Origin: Flavobacteria bacterium BBFL7
GTDB taxonomy: Bacteria > Bacteroidota > Bacteroidia > Flavobacteriales > Flavobacteriaceae
Length of the DNA stretch: 64,000 nucleotides
NCBI GenBank assembly: GCA_000153385.1
Contig: CH672374.1
Coordinates: 1,004,958-1,068,957 of the forward strand
Direction: 5' to 3'
Position 1 is the first letter of the stretch. The number at the start of each line of letters is the position of its first letter. The notes beneath the pieces were generated by a model. It had not been told where the DNA came from and made no database searches. It saw nothing but the letters and a program-made list of their open reading frames with translations. This document shows, piece after piece, positions 62,001-64,000 of the stretch. The position numbers and the translations under genes were made by a program.

Positions 62001-64000
62001 ATTTAAAGGCGATAAAATTGTAACCTCACCTATATTAGAATCAAATATTTTCAAACTGAAATCCTCTTCGATAGTTGCCGAATTTGCAGTGGCTACTACT
62101 TTAAAATTATATAGATCTGCATCCACTTGGTCTGTTCCAGATATAACCACATTCACTGCCGTAGAACTAGATGTTGATGCAGGAGTGAAAGATGCTGTAA
62201 GTCCAGCAGGCAATTGCAACGTACTAAATGTTGCTACTTCACTAAATCCTGGTGCAGCATTGTAGTCGAAACTGAAGCTAGCATCTGATGGTTGACAAGT
62301 CGAAACATCTAATGATGCTGCTGACAGTTCAAATGTACCTTCTTTAATTTCAAAGTCATTCTCTGAAATATTGAAAAAATAATTACCGACTGCTTCTACC
62401 ATTACACGAGCTTGGGTCGTTTTTATTCCTGTAGGTAAATTAAGTGTATGATTACCATCATTTGCGGTACTATTAACAAGTACTACAGGATATGTATATC
62501 CACCATCTAACGACAATGATATTTTAACTTGAGTCGCATAGGTAGCAGTATTGGTTCCATTTACTGCCCATGTAATTGTTCTACTCTCACCTTCAAACCA
62601 TGTTTCACCACCGGATGGTGAATTAACCAATACAGGTCCGTTAGCACCTACAGTTACAGTAAGACCAGAATAGTCAGTTTGACCACCATTTGGATTATTA
62701 TCTCTTATTGTACAGAAAAACCTCATGTCTCTTTGAACACTAGGAAGTGTTTCCCATGTTGGATCCACTCCGTTAACTAAATCTTCTAAATTAGGGAAAT
62801 ATCTGGTAGGACTAGTTGTTGCGAACTTAGATCTAAACATAGGTCCTGATGCATTGGTAGGTACTGGAGGCTGAGTTGCACCAGTATTAGCGGCAGCACC
62901 GGTATCTAATTGTTCCCAATTATAAGTATATATCTCACCAGTATCCGGTGGCGTTGAAGAACTAGCCGTCAATTTAAAAGGTGTAGATTTCGGTATTGTT
63001 TTGGATCCATCATTAACAGCTGTAGGTGCCGTAACATTCCCATTTAAACTCAAATCTATTTCATCATCACAGGTATCACCATCAGAATTATTTTGCATTT
63101 GAAACAAACTAATTAGGTGAAAATAAGCGTCACTATTCTCTTGAACGTTAGGCGCACAAATCCCAGCATAACCCATAATAGTACTAGCACTACCTGACTC
63201 GTATGGTGATGATGATGGTGAACCACCAAAACAACCATTATAGAAAGTATGTGCTGCACTAAACTGATGACCAATCTCATGACATACATAATCAATATCA
63301 AATGGATCAAACTCTGGTGTTACAATACCTGTAACTCCTTCTCCTTTTGTATTTGCACAAGGACTTTGACCAGCAATTCCACCACCACCAGTAGAAAAGA
63401 CATGACCTATATCATAATTGTTAGTACCGATTCTATTATTAATATTACTAGTGTTTGTTCCTAGCATTTGAGAACCACTATAATTATCATAAGGATCTGC
63501 AAAACCTTGATTATTTTGGTCACCGAAATATATCAATCTATCATTATTAGCAACTAATGTAAACCTAATCGACATTTCTTGCTCGTAAACACTATTAACA
63601 CGAGCTAGAGTAACAACTATTGCCGCAAGTGCATCTGCCCGAGCATCGCCATTAGCAGCATTACCATCATCGTGATAAGAAGTATACTCAGAGGTTGCCG
63701 CTATAGCTATTTCATAGGTTTTAAACGTTAAATCTCTAAAAGCCTTAGTTTGAAAATCATTAATTTCAGGTGTAGTAGAATTGTTTGCTAACTCATCAGT
63801 ATGACATTCAAAACTTAAGTCTGTACGAACTAAATCTCGACGATCATAAATCATGATATCATCTGGCATTACTTTAGAGAACGGATCCATGTATATAATA
63901 CTTTCACCTGTAATAACACCTCTAAATCCTTGAGGTGTTATGGTAAAGTATATTTTATTCAGTGAAGTGTCAGAATATCCGTAATAAGAGTGAATATTAG
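59085..64000 (-). CDS. Reprolysin-like T9SS metalloprotease (5' end outside window)
   Basis: A large secreted protease. The ATG at 63890 is not the start: the frame stays open to the window edge (YGYSDTSLNKIYFTITPQGF), which matches the propeptide/N-terminal part of reprolysin-like proteins. At least 1637 residues are encoded here. Counting from 63890, the metzincin zinc site is HEIGHQFSAAH (204-214) with Met-turn STIMGYAGIC. A P-domain-like segment (IEITNLSFYMRADHNDTGHI), a CSPG/cadherin-like block (LNNDRVVYNHNSVELELTDS) and a type A sorting domain (FPNPVTSGEF) at the end follow. Probably surface-bound or released by type IX secretion for protein degradation. Confidence 0.88.
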   Translation of the reverse strand, partial: NIHSYYGYSDTSLNKIYFTITPQGFRGVITGESIIYMDPFSKVMPDDIMIYDRRDLVRTDLSFECHTDELANNSTTPEINDFQTKAFRDLTFKTYEIAIAATSEYTSYHDDGNAANGDARADALAAIVVTLARVNSVYEQEMSIRFTLVANNDRLIYFGDQNNQGFADPYDNYSGSQMLGTNTSNINNRIGTNNYDIGHVFSTGGGGIAGQSPCANTKGEGVTGIVTPEFDPFDIDYVCHEIGHQFSAAHTFYNGCFGGSPSSSPYESGSASTIMGYAGICAPNVQENSDAYFHLISLFQMQNNSDGDTCDDEIDLSLNGNVTAPTAVNDGSKTIPKSTPFKLTASSSTPPDTGEIYTYNWEQLDTGAAANTGATQPPVPTNASGPMFRSKFATTSPTRYFPNLEDLVNGVDPTWETLPSVQRDMRFFCTIRDNNPNGGQTDYSGLTVTVGANGPVLVNSPSGGETWFEGESRTITWAVNGTNTATYATQVKISLSLDGGYTYPVVLVNSTANDGNHTLNLPTGIKTTQARVMVEAVGNYFFNISENDFEIKEGTFELSAASLDVSTCQPSDASFSFDYNAAPGFSEVATFSTLQLPAGLTASFTPASTSSSTAVNVVISGTDQVDADLYNFKVVATANSATIEEDFSLKIFDSNIGEVTILSPLNGAGNQVANPLLEWQDLPSASSYLVEVSTTSDFASIVESSTIVNETSLQTTLLNPSQIYYWRITPSNGCVTGSIASIAAFQTAQDVCNVYDNEYFENGDNIWETDVNAVSARVNVPDDIEITNLSFYMRADHNDTGHIKMQLSSPSGRFSEVYNRECAAGRDFDLIVSDQGTAAFACNPGYTGALTGNLRPGQAFSRFNGLSAQGEWVLLATDRTSGTGGTFEEFSVTVCGRLQYVNDIDNNRNNLLTTAYGANSIIDQTLLRTQQTGTTNANMVYVLTRLPRQGTLELSSVALNLGDTFTQADLNNDRVVYNHNSVELELTDSFDFTALGDSNTLMNAQTFNISIEEPTLIFDNGWTPFAPNADTGSLNAQVINGLAIVGTDAQINNFEVIGNSNSLFLNTSFTILGNLSTDGYIGAPDGELVFSGSGAQSISGDGIIDIGQVTMTGSNTISITSIMNIHDLFTPASTTINTNGNIVFRSDMNGTAQLDDASNATINGVVQVERYIPAKRAFRLIASSVNSTNSIYQNWQENGSTAAGLGTHITGSLTGANGFDMTASGNASMFTYDAINSTWVNQANTDVSTLQVGTAYRLMVRGDRTVDITQNAPTATNTTLRAKGNLHLGDFNSSLATSNGDFIMIANPYQANVDFKTVLNDVSTSGLNVNYAYYWDPNLNTRGGYATIDMSTANGDPIPFASNANKYMQPGQSVFIQATGATNITFKESHKAVSEDLNNIFSQPQNNSSVIVSLVNRTTQTIVDQTVRRINSSNNPQVDQNDAVKFYNQDETLAIVNNGSLLSIDKNVMPVVGDYITLFTDRYRSTQYTMQVFIDGLVGVKPVLVDHLTSSRTDLVQGANAIDFDVVPGDAASNDVNRFEIVFENVTLSNNDVNLQGNMRIFPNPVTSGEFTIQSDLLNGKDVTVVLYNTLGQIIHTQDATFNNSLTIKPTLKLSSGMYLVKVSTLEENATLQIIVK

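Noticed and set aside
63113-63310. His-rich 65-residue frame opposite the protease gene
   Set aside because: It lies in another frame of a strongly coding region. The His run is a by-product of Ser-rich codons.

Overview
The window looks like chromosomal DNA of a marine-type flavobacterium (Bacteroidota, probably Flavobacteriaceae; genus not determined). It is AT-rich. Many genes start a few bases after a Bacteroidota-type -7 promoter element (TAnnTTTG). It encodes type IX secretion C-terminal domains (gliding-type CHU_C and a type A sorting domain). It has an arginine operon with the Bacteroidota-specific acylornithine carbamoyltransferase, and lineage-typical small proteins (Lacal_2735-like, HYC_CC_PP-like). 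An 11-copy palindrome, CGCTTTCGCGAAAGCG and near variants, is scattered through genes and spacers.

Region 1 (1-16580) reads as an integrated mobile element carrying defence genes. From right to left it holds a tyrosine recombinase (15140-16384) beside a putative attachment/terminator region, an uncharacterised helical protein, an operon of an excisionase-like HTH protein, a small protein, a ribbon-helix-helix-like protein and a DUF3987-type ATPase, and then a repeat-rich spacer with iteron-like arrays. Next come an unknown + strand gene with a small ORF before it, and one long minus-strand defence operon: hsdR, abiH, hsdM, hsdS, an ABC/OLD-like ATPase and a partner gene cut by the window edge.

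Region 2 (16600-31050) is core chromosome: a universal stress protein, a BLUF photoreceptor, an FAD/NAD(P)-binding protein, a PA2169-type four-helix protein with a 43-residue upstream partner, and the complete operon GNAT-argG-argC-argD-argF'-argB-argE-argH. That operon lacks argA/argJ. The carbamoyltransferase has Ser at the position that distinguishes acetyl- from succinylornithine, which favours a succinylated pathway. A DMT permease and a PAP2 phosphatase follow.

Region 3 (31100-35400) is a metal-handling locus: an HYC_CC_PP protein, an outer-membrane-like protein, a double HMA-domain protein, an NHL-repeat lipoprotein, an acetolactate-decarboxylase-like lipoprotein and an HMA-membrane fusion. 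The last four overlap and form a translationally coupled operon.

Region 4 (35450-64000) holds mostly housekeeping and secreted-protein genes: HPPD, an OmpH/Skp chaperone, a large CHU_C protein, a DUF6263-like protein, a DEAD-box helicase, RlmF, a PLP decarboxylase, a glyoxalase-fold protein, ArgS, a GH53 galactanase lipoprotein, and an ABC ATPase with a permease-M1 aminopeptidase fusion. It continues with an SDR/DUF2867 protein, a pair of guanidino-modifying enzymes (CtlX and a DDAH-like protein), citrate synthase, and a giant reprolysin-like T9SS metalloprotease whose N-terminus lies outside the window. No rRNA gene, intact tRNA or CRISPR array was seen. All family assignments come from reading motifs, not from a database search.
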